NCBI RefSeq assembly: GCF_003762835.1
Contig: NZ_RJWA01000006.1
Location: forward strand, 1-64,000
Length of the DNA stretch: 64,000 nt
Direction of reading: 5' to 3'
From: Micromonospora sp. HM5-17
Lineage (GTDB): Bacteria; Actinomycetota; Actinomycetes; Mycobacteriales; Micromonosporaceae
Position numbers and translations under genes: made by a program. The notes under the pieces are model-generated. The model was not told where the DNA came from. It was given only the letters and a program-made list of their open reading frames with translations, and did no database searches. Shown here one piece after another: positions 1 to 10,121 of the stretch (its first letter is position 1; every line of letters begins with the position of its first letter).

Positions 1-60
1 TCGCCTCAGGGCACCCAACACCCGACCGCGTCGGCTGGCCGCCGGCCATGCCGCGCCGGC

Positions 61-720
61 TCAGCGTGGCCAGGCGGCCAACCTGGCCCGGATCTGTCGG
101 ACCCGGGCGTCGTCGCAACCGTAGCGGGCGAACCGCTGGTCGGGGAGGCGATCCAGGTAGCGGCCGACGGCGACCACATCCTCCGGCTCGATCGCCGGGT
201 CGTACTCCCGGGCGAGCCGGAGCAGCTCGTCGATCGGGTACCGCTCGAGCGCGGCGGCGATGTCGATGTAGTCGCGCACCTCGCGGCGGTTGATCAGCGC
301 CGCGGTCTTGCTGGCCACCAGATCCCGGACGTGCATGACCGGACCGAGGTCCATCACCACCGGGCTGTGGTGCCGGTCCAGCCGGCCCAGGCTGAGCCGC
401 AGCTGCCGGCCGCCCCGACTCACCAGGAAGTCCTTCATGTCCAGGGCGAACCCGTCGAAGAGATCCGCGAGGTCGGCGGAGGGGTCCTCGTCGACGACGG
501 TGAAGCCGGCCGCCTCCAGCGCGGCCCGGACCTCCGTCGCCGCGGTGGCCGCCGCCCCGTCCACGTCGGCGAAGAGGTCGACGTCCTCGGTGGGCCGGGT
601 GATCAGGCCGTGGGCCGCCCAGGCGATCCCGCCGCCCAGCACGAACCCGTGTTTGTCGGCGACGGAGAGCGCGACCCGGGCGACCTGCCGGTAGAAGTCG
701 TCGAGATGGCCGGTGGTCAT
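61..720 (-). CDS. AbiEii/MNT-like nucleotidyltransferase
   Basis: A 219-residue protein of the nucleotidyltransferase superfamily that includes AbiEii toxins and MNT domains. A GGGIAWAAHG segment near the N-terminus is followed by the acidic pair in DVDLFAD, the glycine-rich plus DxD metal-site pattern of the family. A later RREVRDYIDIAAALER helix resembles the conserved helix after the core in AbiEii proteins. I chose ATG 720 because it overlaps the stop of the upstream gene by four bases; longer readings would run back through that gene. The two genes are therefore probably translated together. Family membership is fairly secure. A toxin role is only inference: many chromosomal copies in actinomycetes are untested, and the partner here is not a recognisable AbiEi antitoxin. 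Confidence 0.8.
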   Translation of the reverse strand: MTTGHLDDFYRQVARVALSVADKHGFVLGGGIAWAAHGLITRPTEDVDLFADVDGAAATAATEVRAALEAAGFTVVDEDPSADLADLFDGFALDMKDFLVSRGGRQLRLSLGRLDRHHSPVVMDLGPVMHVRDLVASKTAALINRREVRDYIDIAAALERYPIDELLRLAREYDPAIEPEDVVAVGRYLDRLPDQRFARYGCDDARVRQIRARLAAWPR

Positions 721-1127
721 GCCGCCCGGCGGTCGAGTGCCGGACGGTCGCCGACGGACCCGGACGACAGCGTCGCCGTCGACGAGGCGGGCGCGCGGAG
801 CACCGGGTGGTGCCGCTCCCAGGCGGCCCGGACGGCGCGCGGCAGGTTGAGCGCCGGCCACACCCGGCAGAGGAGCCGGCCGTTGAGGTAGCGGCGCAAA
901 TCGTCGGAGCGGGTGGTCTCCCGCAGTACGTTCTCGTACATCCACAGCAGCTGGTCCGGATCGGCCAGGTCGAAGACCCGGTCCGGACCCCACATCAGCC
1001 GCAGCGGCAGGGTCACCCGGCCGTGGGTCGGACCGGCCAGCTCGGTCAGGGTCCGGGACACCACGGCGGGTCGGCCCGGTCGGGCCAGTGGGGTCACCCC
1101 GGACGGGGCCGCTCCGGCGGGTCGCAT
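717..1127 (-). CDS. Hypothetical protein coupled to the nucleotidyltransferase
   Basis: A 136-residue protein that I do not recognise. Its stop overlaps the start of the nucleotidyltransferase (ATGA at 717-720), so it is the first gene of a two-gene unit. After a proline-rich start, the centre has a tidy helical look (LADPDQLLWMYENVLRE, then RRYLNGRLLCRVWPALNLP), which suggests a small helical domain rather than a chance reading frame. There is no signal peptide, membrane segment or evident DNA-binding helix-turn-helix. The order and overlap are what one would expect of an antitoxin or adaptor placed before a toxin-like enzyme, but nothing in the protein itself shows this. The start at 1127 has a weak ribosome binding site, so the N-terminus is uncertain. 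Confidence 0.65.
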   Translation of the reverse strand: MRPAGAAPSGVTPLARPGRPAVVSRTLTELAGPTHGRVTLPLRLMWGPDRVFDLADPDQLLWMYENVLRETTRSDDLRRYLNGRLLCRVWPALNLPRAVRAAWERHHPVLRAPASSTATLSSGSVGDRPALDRRAA

Positions 1128-1358
1128 GGGCTCAGGGTAACCCCAGCCGGGCCGCCCGGACGATCAGTACCCGATTCTGCGCGCCTGTCCGGCTCACCAG
1201 ATCGGCGGACCATATCCGGAATGCCGGACCCGCCGCCTCGGTTATGCCTCCCGGTACGCCCGCGAGCCCCGCCCCCTGGACCGCGGGCGTACCTCTTTGC
1301 GCTGGGACGTCGGCTCGGCGCCTCTCCCCGGTATCGAGATCGAAAGGGCAACCATCAG

Positions 1359-2204
1359 ATGAACCCGATCTTCGGGCGATGGCTCCCCGCCATCGCGGAG
1401 ACCACCGTCACGCGGTGGCTGCCGGCCATCGCACAGAACCGGGCGGTACGGCGCATCCCTGCCGTCGCGGAGACCGTCACCGCACGGTGGCTGCCCGCCC
1501 TCACACAGAGCCGGGCGGTACGCCACCTGCCCGCCCTCGCCGAGACGCCGCTCGTCCGGCGCAGCGCGCTCGCCGTCGCGGGACTCACCTGCGCGGCCGC
1601 CTGCTCGGCCGTCGCCGGTGGGCCACCCGGCACCGTCGCGGCCGTTCCCGGCCACCTCGCGCCGGAGTCGGCGGCGTACACCCAGCAGCTGCGGGCCGAC
1701 GGGTCGGCGCAGGACCGCGGGTCGGACGCGCAGCAGAACCAGAACGACACGCCGAGCCGGGAGACGCTGGTCCCGTACGGCGTGCAGGGCGCCCAGTCGC
1801 ACATCGCCCTCGACGGCGACCAGTGGGACAACGCCAGGGAGATCGTCCGGGTCGCCCGCGACGAGGGCGTGGGTCCACGCGGTGCCGTGATCGGCGTGGC
1901 GACGTCGCTGCAGGAGTCGAAGCTGCGCAACCTGGGTCACCTGGGCGCGTACAACGACCACGACTCGCTGGGGCTGTTCCAACAGCGGCCGTCGTCCGGC
2001 TGGGGCGCGCCTGACCAGCTCACCGACCGGGACTATTCGGCGAGGGCGTTCTTCGAGGGGCTGAAGCGGGTCGACGGGTGGCGGGACATGCCGCTGACCG
2101 ACGCCGCTCAGGCCGTGCAGGTCTCGGCGTACCCCTTCGCGTACGCGCAGTGGGAGGACCAGGCCGCGGACATCGTCCAGCAGGTGTGGTCGGACGCGCA
2201 CTGA
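1359..2204 (+). CDS. Lysozyme-fold-like secreted/anchored protein with 12-residue repeats
   Basis: A 281-residue protein starting at ATG 1359 behind GAAAGGG. Residues 7-66 are five consecutive 12-residue repeats of the form RWLPAIAxxxxV, each starting with Arg. A hydrophobic segment follows (about residues 69-90, LAVAGLTCAAACSAVAG), probably a signal-anchor. The C-terminal half, from about residue 150, has the pattern VIGVATSLQESKLRNLGH then DHDSLGLFQQRPSSGWG, typical of actinobacterial proteins with a transglycosylase/lysozyme-like fold in which the Glu of QESK is the candidate catalytic acid. A cell-wall role outside the membrane is inferred. If the hydrophobic segment is an anchor, the repeats lie on the cytoplasmic side. 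The repeats differ in sequence but not in length, so they are an old tandem expansion. Confidence 0.8.
   Translation: MNPIFGRWLPAIAETTVTRWLPAIAQNRAVRRIPAVAETVTARWLPALTQSRAVRHLPALAETPLVRRSALAVAGLTCAAACSAVAGGPPGTVAAVPGHLAPESAAYTQQLRADGSAQDRGSDAQQNQNDTPSRETLVPYGVQGAQSHIALDGDQWDNAREIVRVARDEGVGPRGAVIGVATSLQESKLRNLGHLGAYNDHDSLGLFQQRPSSGWGAPDQLTDRDYSARAFFEGLKRVDGWRDMPLTDAAQAVQVSAYPFAYAQWEDQAADIVQQVWSDAH
1377..1556 (+). repeat. Five tandem 36-bp coding repeats
   Basis: Five in-frame 36-base units encode RWLPAIAETTVT, RWLPAIAQNRAV, RRIPAVAETVTA, RWLPALTQSRAV and RHLPALAETPLV. The units alternate between an ET-containing and a Q(N/S)RAV-containing second half, which suggests that a 24-residue pair was duplicated. 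Confidence 0.85.
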
Positions 2205-2454
2205 TCCGGAACGGTCCGGACGTGCCCGCCCAGACCCTGGCCGAAACACCCGCGCCGTCACGGCGTACCGGCTAGGGTCTGGGTAACGTCCGCGCTGCGT
2301 CCTCGTCCCTGGTCGCCGCCGGTTCCCATGCTCCGGCGGGGGTCCGCGCGGCCGTCGCCGGGTGTCGTCATGCGCCGGACCGGAAACGGAAGGAGAGCGT
2401 CCACGTGGACCAGCCGGTCGGGTCGCCGGCGCTGGTCGGTCAGGAGGTGCCGGG

Positions 2455-5400
2455 ATGGGGATCCGCACCTGGATCGAGGGCTGGCCGGTGTACCGGCAGC
2501 TCACCGGCACCGACCCGCTCGGTCGCGGCGCCGCGGCCCGGTCGCCCCGGTCCGCCAGGCTGACGCCGCGCACCGACACCGCGGACGCGGTGTTCCGGTC
2601 CATCTGCCCGTACTGTGCGGTCGGCTGCGGCCAGCGTGTCTACGTCTCCGAGGGCCGGGTGACCCAGATCGAGGGCGACCCGGACAGCCCGATCTCCCGC
2701 GGGCGGCTCTGTCCCAAGGGCGCGGCCAGCAAGAGCCTGGTGACCAGCCCCCTACGTCAGCAGCGGGTGCTCTACCGCCGTCCGTACGCCACCGAATGGG
2801 AAGAGCTGGACCTGGCGACCGCCATGGACATGATCGCCGACCGGGTCATCGCCGCCCGGGACGCGACCTGGGAGGACGTCGACGACCAGGGACGTCCGCT
2901 GCACCGCACCCTCGGCATCGCCGCGCTCGGCGGCGCGACCCTGGACAACGAGGAGAACTACCTCATCAAGAAGCTGTTCACCGCGATGGGTGCGATCCAG
3001 ATCGAGAACCAGGCCCGGATTTGACACTCCGCCACCGTCCCCGGTCTGGGGGCCAGCTTCGGTCGCGGTGGCGCGACGACATTCCAGCAGGATCTGATCA
3101 ACAGCGACTGCGTCATCATCCAGGGCTCGAACATGGCCGAGGCCCACCCGGTCGGGTTCCAGTGGGTGATGGAGGCGAAGCAGCGCGGCGCGAAGGTCAT
3201 CCACATCGACCCGCGGTTCACCCGGACGAGCGCGCTGGCCACCACCTACGTGCCGATCCGGGCCGGCACCGACGTCGCCTTCCTCGGCGGCATCGTGCGC
3301 TACATCCTCGAGAACGAGCTCGACTTCCGGGAGTACGTCCTCGCCTACACCAACGCGGCGACCATCGTGAGCGACGACTTCCGGGACACCGAGGACCTGG
3401 ACGGGCTCTTCTCCGGGTACGACCCGACGACCGGCACCTACGACCGCACGAGCTGGCAGTACCGGGGCCACGAGGAGGAGAGCGGCGGACACCAGACCGT
3501 CACCGAGCGGAACAGCGCGGCCGGACTGCGCCACGAGTCGCACGGTGCGCCGATCTCCGGGCGCGTGATGCGGGACGAGACGCTCCAGCATCCGAACTGC
3601 GTCTACCAGATCCTCAGGCGGCACTACGCCCGCTACACGCCGGAGATGGTCGAGCGGATCTGCGGCGTGCCGCGCGAGAGGTTCGAGGAGGTGGCACGGG
3701 CCTGGACGGAGAACTCGCGCCGGGACCGCACCACCATGCTGGTCTACTCGGTGGGCTGGACCCAGCACACGGTCGGGGTGCAGTACATCCGCACCGGGGC
3801 GATCATCCAACTGCTGCTCGGCAACATCGGCCGGCCCGGCGGAGGCATCCTCGCCCTGCGCGGACACGCCAGCATCCAGGGCTCGACCGACATCCCGACC
3901 CTGTTCAACCTGCTGCCGGGCTACCTGCCGATGCCGCATCACGCCCAGCACGCGACGTTCCGCGACTGGTACACCAGCATCCAGAACCCCGGGCAGAAGG
4001 GGTTCTGGGCCAACGCCCGGGCCTTCGCGGTGAACCTGCTGAAGGCGTACTGGGGCGCGGCGGCGCGACCGGAGAACGACTTCTGCTACGACTACCTGCC
4101 CCGGATGACCGGCGACCACGGTACCTACCAGACCGTCTTCAACATGATCGACGGCAAGGTCAAGGGCTACTTCCTGTTCGGGCAGAACCCGGCGGTGGGC
4201 TCCGCGCACGGCCGGGCGCAGCGGCTGGGCATGGCCAACCTGGACTGGCTGGTGGTCCGGGACTTCTTCCTGACCGAGAGCGCCACGTTCTGGAAGCACA
4301 GCCGCGAGGTGGAGACCGGCGAGATCGTGCCGGAACGCTGCCGTACCGAGGTGTTCTTCCTGCCGGCCGCCACACACGTCGAGAAGGAGGGGAGCTTCAC
4401 CCAGACCCAGCGGCTGTTGCAGTGGCGGGAGAAGGCCGTCGATGCGCCCGGCGACGCCCGCTCGGAGCTGTGGTTCACCTACCACCTTGGCCGGATCATC
4501 CGCGACAGGCTGATGGGCTCCACCCGGCCCCGCGACCGGGCCCTGCTCGAGCTGGTCTGGGACTATCCCACGCACGGTCCGCACGCCGAACCGAGCGCCG
4601 AGGCGGTGCTGCGGGAGATCAACGGGTACGACATCGCCACGCGCCGGCCGTTGGCCAGCTTCACCGAGATGAAGGACGACGGTTCGACGCTCGGCGGCTG
4701 CTGGATCTACACCGGGGTGTTCGCGGACGGGGTCAACCAGGCCGCGCGGCGCAAACCCGGCCGGGAGCAGAGCTGGGTCGCCCCCGAGTGGGGCTGGGCC
4801 TGGCCGGCGAACCGGCGCCTGCTCTACAACCGCGCCTCCGCCGACCCGCAGGGACGGCCGTGGAGCGACCGCAAGCGGTACATCTGGTGGGACGAGGAGT
4901 CCGGGCAGTGGGTCGGCGAGGACGTCCCGGACTTCGAGAAGACGAAGCCGCCGGGGTACCGCGCGCCGCACGACGCGACCGGTGTCGCCGCCATCGACGG
5001 CATCGACCCGTTCATCATGCAGGGTGACGGGAAGGGCTGGCTGTACGCCCCGGCCGGTGCGGTGGACGGCCCGCTGCCGACCCACTACGAGCCGGCCGAG
5101 TCGCCGATCCGCAACCCGCTGTACGGGCAGCAGGCCAACCCGGTTCGCAAGCTGTACCCCCGGCCGGACAACCCGACGAACCCGGGCCCGCCGGAGTCGC
5201 ACGCCGAGGTCTTCCCGTACATCGTCACCGTCAGCCGGCTCACCGAGCACCACACGGCGGGCGGGATGAGCCGCACCGTGCGGTACCTCGCGGAGTTGCA
5301 GCCGGAGATGTTCGTGGAGGTCTCGCCGGAACTGGCGGTCGAGCGGGGGTTGACCCACCTGGGCTGGGCACACGTGGTGACCAGCCGCTCCGTGATCGAG

Positions 5401-5733
5401 GCACGGGTCGTGGTCACCGACCGGGTGGCCCCGCTCCGGCTGGAGGGCCGGGTCGTCCACCAGATCTGGCTGCCGTACCACTTCGGCTACGAGGGACTGG
5501 TGCGGGGCGAGCCGGCCAACGACCTCTTTGGCGTCACCCTGGACCCGAACGTCCTGATCCAGGAGAGCAAGGTCGGCACCTGTGACGTCCGGCCCGGACG
5601 GCGGCCGACCGGCCCCGCCCTGGCCGACCTCGTCGCCGACTACCGGCGGCGGGCCGGACTCGACGGCCACGGGCCACCGGTGGCCACCGCCGACGCTGCC
5701 CGACCCGGCGACGACCCCGACCCCGAGGAGTGA
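2455..5733 (+). CDS. fdhA: Selenocysteine formate dehydrogenase, catalytic subunit
   Basis: A molybdenum/tungsten bis-MGD formate dehydrogenase alpha subunit of 1092 residues that oxidises formate to CO2. ATG 2455 lies seven bases after AGGAGG. An N-terminal [4Fe-4S] site is formed by Cys51, Cys54, Cys58 and Cys86 (CPYCAVGCG...RLCPKG). The in-frame TGA at 3022-3024 falls exactly at the active-site position (NQARI-Sec-HSATVPGLG, residue 190), and the reading frame then continues unbroken to 5733 with normal oxidoreductase sequence, so this is selenocysteine and not a truncation. The SECIS hairpin follows at once. There is no twin-arginine signal at the N-terminus, so the subunit probably faces the cytoplasm, unlike E. 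coli FdnG. It heads an operon with the iron-sulfur and NrfD-type subunits, and selA, selB and selD lie 7-14 kb downstream. An ordinary gene caller would split it in two. Confidence 0.96.
3022..3073 (+). promoter_or_regulatory. Bacterial SECIS element at the UGA-Sec codon of fdhA
   Basis: Immediately after the UGA, CCCC at 3039-3042 pairs with GGGG at 3048-3051 around the loop GGTCT (3043-3047). In E. coli fdhF the SelB-binding loop GGUCU begins at nucleotide 22 counted from the U of UGA, and here it begins at exactly the same position. An outer 8-bp stem (CGCCACCG 3030-3037 with CGGTGGCG 3066-3073) could extend the structure. The comparison with fdhF is from memory of that well-known element. 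Confidence 0.92.
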
Positions 5734-5735
5734 GG

Positions 5736-6779
5736 ATGGCCGAGAGCTGGACGGCCGCGCCGGCGAATCCCGCCGAGCGCGCCGGGTACGTCGCACCGCC
5801 GCCCCGGATGGGGTTCTTCACCGACACCAGCCTCTGCATCGGCTGCAAGGCCTGTGAGGTGGCGTGCAAGGAGTGGAACCTCATTCCCGGCAGCGGGCTG
5901 GACCTGCTCGGCATGTCGTACGACAACACCGGGGCGCTGACCGCGAACTCGTGGCGACACGTCGCCTTCGTCGAGCAGTCCCGAACGGCCGGCTGGCAGG
6001 CCGTGCCGCCGCTGGCCGGCGCCCCGACCGGAGCGGCGGCCAGCCCGACCACGGCCGAGGCGGGTGGCGCGGCATCCCCGGAGCAGGGGACGCTACCGGG
6101 GGTGGCGCCGGCGCCGGATCCGGCACCCGCGGCCCGGATGGCCGGTGGGGGCACGTCCCTCGGCATGCCCGGCGCGGACCTGCCCGGCCGGGGCGACCGG
6201 GGCGGGCGCGGCGACCTGCGCTGGCTGATGATGTCGGACGTCTGCAAGCACTGCACCGACGCGGCCTGCCTGGACGTCTGCCCGACGGGTGCGCTGTTCC
6301 GTACCGAGTTCGGCACGGTGGTGGTGCAGGAGGACATCTGCAACGGCTGCGGCTACTGCATTCCGGCCTGCCCGTACGGGGTGATCGACCAGCGCCGGGG
6401 CGACGGCCGCGCCTGGAAGTGCACGCTCTGCTACGACCGGCTCAGGGCGGGCCGGATCCCGGCCTGCGCCCAGGCCTGCCCCACCGATTCGATCCAGTAC
6501 GGCGAACTCGACGAGCTGCGGGAACGGGCCCGGGTGCGGGTGGAACGCCTGCACGCCGAGGGGGTGACCGAGGCCCGCCTCTACGGGCACGACCCGGGCG
6601 ACGGGGTCGGGGGCGACGGAGCCTTCTTCCTGCTCCTCGACGAGCCCGAGGTGTACGGGCTGCCGCCCGACCCGGTGGTGACCACTCGCGACCTGCCCCG
6701 GATGTGGCGCCGGGCGGGGATCGCCGCGCTCGCCGTGGCGGCGGCCACCGTGGCCGCGTTCGTCGGGGGTTCCCGGTGA
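5736..6779 (+). CDS. fdhB: Formate dehydrogenase iron-sulfur subunit
   Basis: The electron-transfer subunit, 347 residues, with four clusters of cysteines for four [4Fe-4S] centres: CIGCKACEVACKEWN, CKHCTDAACLDVCPTGA, CNGCGYCIPACPYG and CTLCYDRLRAGRIPACAQACP. It carries electrons from the selenoenzyme to the membrane subunit. The C-terminus ends in one hydrophobic helix (AGIAALAVAAATVAAFVGG), the FdnH-type anchor. ATG 5736 is placed just after the fdhA stop with GAGGAG upstream; a GTG at 5730 overlapping that stop is the alternative. Odd feature: about residues 84-158 are a Pro/Ala/Gly-rich stretch without predicted fold, inserted between the first and second cysteine groups. Confidence 0.95.
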   Translation: MAESWTAAPANPAERAGYVAPPPRMGFFTDTSLCIGCKACEVACKEWNLIPGSGLDLLGMSYDNTGALTANSWRHVAFVEQSRTAGWQAVPPLAGAPTGAAASPTTAEAGGAASPEQGTLPGVAPAPDPAPAARMAGGGTSLGMPGADLPGRGDRGGRGDLRWLMMSDVCKHCTDAACLDVCPTGALFRTEFGTVVVQEDICNGCGYCIPACPYGVIDQRRGDGRAWKCTLCYDRLRAGRIPACAQACPTDSIQYGELDELRERARVRVERLHAEGVTEARLYGHDPGDGVGGDGAFFLLLDEPEVYGLPPDPVVTTRDLPRMWRRAGIAALAVAAATVAAFVGGSR

Positions 6780-7873
6780 CCGCGCCGGGTCGGGGCCTGC
6801 CCGGCGAGCCGGCGGGGGAGCGCTTCCGGCGGCTCCGGGACCGACTCGACCATCCGAACGGCGGCGGGCTGCGCCGCGGCGTCCGCCGGGGCGGGGGACC
6901 GGGGCCGGGCCTGGTGGACGGCGAGCCGCTGCCGGTGCCGCCGGCCGCGTTCGCCTCCTACTACGGCCGGCCCATCCTGAAGGCACCGGTGTGGCGGCAC
7001 GACATTCCCGCGTATCTCTTCTGCGGGGGGCTCGCCGCCGGGACGGCGCTGCTGGCCGCCGGGGGCGACCTGACCGGTCGGGTCGTGTTGCGCCGGGCCA
7101 ACCGGCTGGTCGCGCTCGGCGCGGTCGGGGCGGGCGTGTACTTCCTCATCAATGATCTCGGCCGTCCCGCCCGGTTCCACCACATGCTGCGGATGGTGAA
7201 GCCGACGTCGCCGTTGTCGATCGGCACCTGGATCCTCGCCGGATTCGGCCCGGCCGCCGGTGTGGCGGCGGTGTCCGAACTCGCCCCGGTGCTGCCTCGC
7301 CACGGGATACCGGGCCTGGTCGGCCGGCTCATGCCGCCGGTCGGCCGCGCCGCCGGGCTCGTCTCCGCGGCGGCGGCACCGGCCCTGGCCACGTACACCG
7401 GGGTGCTGTTGGCCAACACCGCCGTGCCGAGCTGGCATGACGCGTACCCCCACCTGCCCGCCATGTTCGCGGGCAGCGCGTTGGTCGCCGGGGGTGGTGC
7501 CGCGTTGCTCACCGCGCCGACCGGGCAGGCCGATCCGGCCCGGCGACTGGTCGTGGCCGGTGCCGTCCTGGAGCGGCTTGCCGAGTACCGGGTCAGACGG
7601 ATGGGGCTGACCGCCGAGCCGTACCGGCGGGGACCCGGGGGCCGGCTGCTCGCCGCCGGCCGGTTGCTGCTCGCCGCCGGAACCGCCGGGGCACTGCTCG
7701 GCCGGCGTAGCCGGACGGTCTCGGCACTCTCCGGGGTGGCGCTGCTCGCCGCGTCGGTGCTGACCCGGTTCGGAGTCTTCGAGGCGGGGATCGCCTCCGC
7801 CCGCGACCCGCGGTACACGGTGCTGCCACAGCGGCAGCGGTTGGCGAACCGAGGGCGTGGCGCCGGCGCCTGA
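6776..7873 (+). CDS. nrfD: NrfD/PsrC-family membrane subunit of formate dehydrogenase
   Basis: A 365-residue polytopic membrane protein of the NrfD/polysulfide-reductase C family, expected to pass electrons from FdhB to the quinone pool without heme. It starts at GTG 6776, overlapping the fdhB stop (GTGA). After a charged cytoplasmic stretch of about 60 residues come the conserved YYGRPILKAPVWRHDIPAYL entry segment, a run of hydrophobic helices, and LINDLGRPARFHHMLR, the usual loop of this family. The E. coli complexes use the cytochrome FdnI or FdoI here, so this organism has the NrfD variant common in actinobacteria. This is the last gene of the fdh operon; no fdhD or fdhE was found in the window. 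Confidence 0.9.
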   Translation: MTAPGRGLPGEPAGERFRRLRDRLDHPNGGGLRRGVRRGGGPGPGLVDGEPLPVPPAAFASYYGRPILKAPVWRHDIPAYLFCGGLAAGTALLAAGGDLTGRVVLRRANRLVALGAVGAGVYFLINDLGRPARFHHMLRMVKPTSPLSIGTWILAGFGPAAGVAAVSELAPVLPRHGIPGLVGRLMPPVGRAAGLVSAAAAPALATYTGVLLANTAVPSWHDAYPHLPAMFAGSALVAGGGAALLTAPTGQADPARRLVVAGAVLERLAEYRVRRMGLTAEPYRRGPGGRLLAAGRLLLAAGTAGALLGRRSRTVSALSGVALLAASVLTRFGVFEAGIASARDPRYTVLPQRQRLANRGRGAGA

Positions 7874-8578
7874 GCCGCAGGCGGTGGCCGTCCGTGGCCG
7901 GGCCGGCGCGGCGGGTGGGGAGCGCCCGGCCGACCGTGGACCCGGCGGGCCGGTCCTCGCGTTCCACCGGTGCCCGGGGTGACCCCGCGGTGAGCTGCTG
8001 CGAGACCACCCGATATGGTCCGGGGCAGCCGTCGCCGCTGGTGGCGGCGGGTGAGTGGACCGGCGGCACCGGCGCGCGGGTCGTGCGCGATCGGGTCCGG
8101 ACCGTCCCGGTTGTGTCGTTGCTCTCGCCCACCGCCCCGAGGATCACCTCGGGGGACTCACTGGTATGCACCCATCCCACTACTTACCGTAGTTTCGGGT
8201 TGCCTCGGGCTCGTGCCCCCGATTAACGAGCCGGACATGGCCCCGACATCTTGCGAATCATCCTCGCCTCCAATAAGTTTCACGCGGCAACAAAACTGAG
8301 TCGGCGATGACGAGCTGCCCGGAGGCAACGATGATGTTGGTGACGTGGCGCGGCCATCGGCCGCCGGACGCGTCCGGACCCCTCCGGCGCCGCGGTGACC
8401 GGGACCACACGGTTCCGGCCGTCCCGCGCCCCCGCTGGGCACCGAACCCCGGTCGACCACCGCGTGCGGTCCGGCGGACCGCACGGTCGGACGCGTGGCG
8501 TGAGCGCCGCGCGGTTCAGGTGGCCAACGGCTCACCGACCGGCCGTCCGGTGCCGCGGCGGAGCGGGGAGCGCGTGTC
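7874..8578. other. 705-bp non-coding region between fdh and the sugar ABC operon
   Basis: No credible gene was seen on either strand. The left half is ordinary GC-rich sequence. A perfect hairpin at 8135-8154 probably ends fdh transcription. From about 8160 to 8300 the base composition drops (ATTAACGAGCC, CCAATAAGTTTCAC, AACAAAACTGAG), which fits a promoter and operator region for mmsA. A 7-bp inverted repeat pairs GGCTCGT (8208-8214) with ACGAGCC (8226-8232). I looked here for selC (tRNA-Sec) and did not find it. Confidence 0.6.
8135..8154 (+). terminator. Hairpin downstream of the fdh operon
   Basis: A perfect 8-bp stem CCCCGAGG/CCTCGGGG with the 4-base loop ATCA. No T-run follows, as is common for actinomycete terminators. 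It lies 260 bp past nrfD, so a role as a leader-RNA structure for the sugar operon is also possible. Confidence 0.45.
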
Positions 8579-10117
<1,539 letters not shown>

Positions 10118-10121
10118 CGCC

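Noticed and set aside
1140-1358. A cyclic-di-AMP (ydaO) riboswitch ahead of the lysozyme-fold gene
   Set aside because: Such riboswitches often precede actinobacterial wall hydrolases, but I could not find the conserved core segments in this leader.
2405-2562. A small ORF starting at GTG 2405 before fdhA
   Set aside because: It has a fair ribosome binding site, but its sequence becomes a shadow of fdhA after about 18 codons and ends inside it without domain support.
3022-3024. TGA in the formate dehydrogenase frame read as a nonsense mutation
   Set aside because: The frame continues without break, the codon is at the known Sec position, a SECIS follows, and selA, selB and selD are nearby.
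2328-5796. Long open frames in other phases over fdhA (for example a 1014-residue minus-strand frame)
   Set aside because: They are Arg/Pro-rich shadows typical of high-GC coding DNA; the FdhA frame carries all the family motifs.
8160-8300. tRNA-Sec (selC) in the less GC-rich stretch before mmsA
   Set aside because: No tRNA arms, no UCA anticodon context and no T-loop sequence could be folded here or in the other intergenic stretches I checked.
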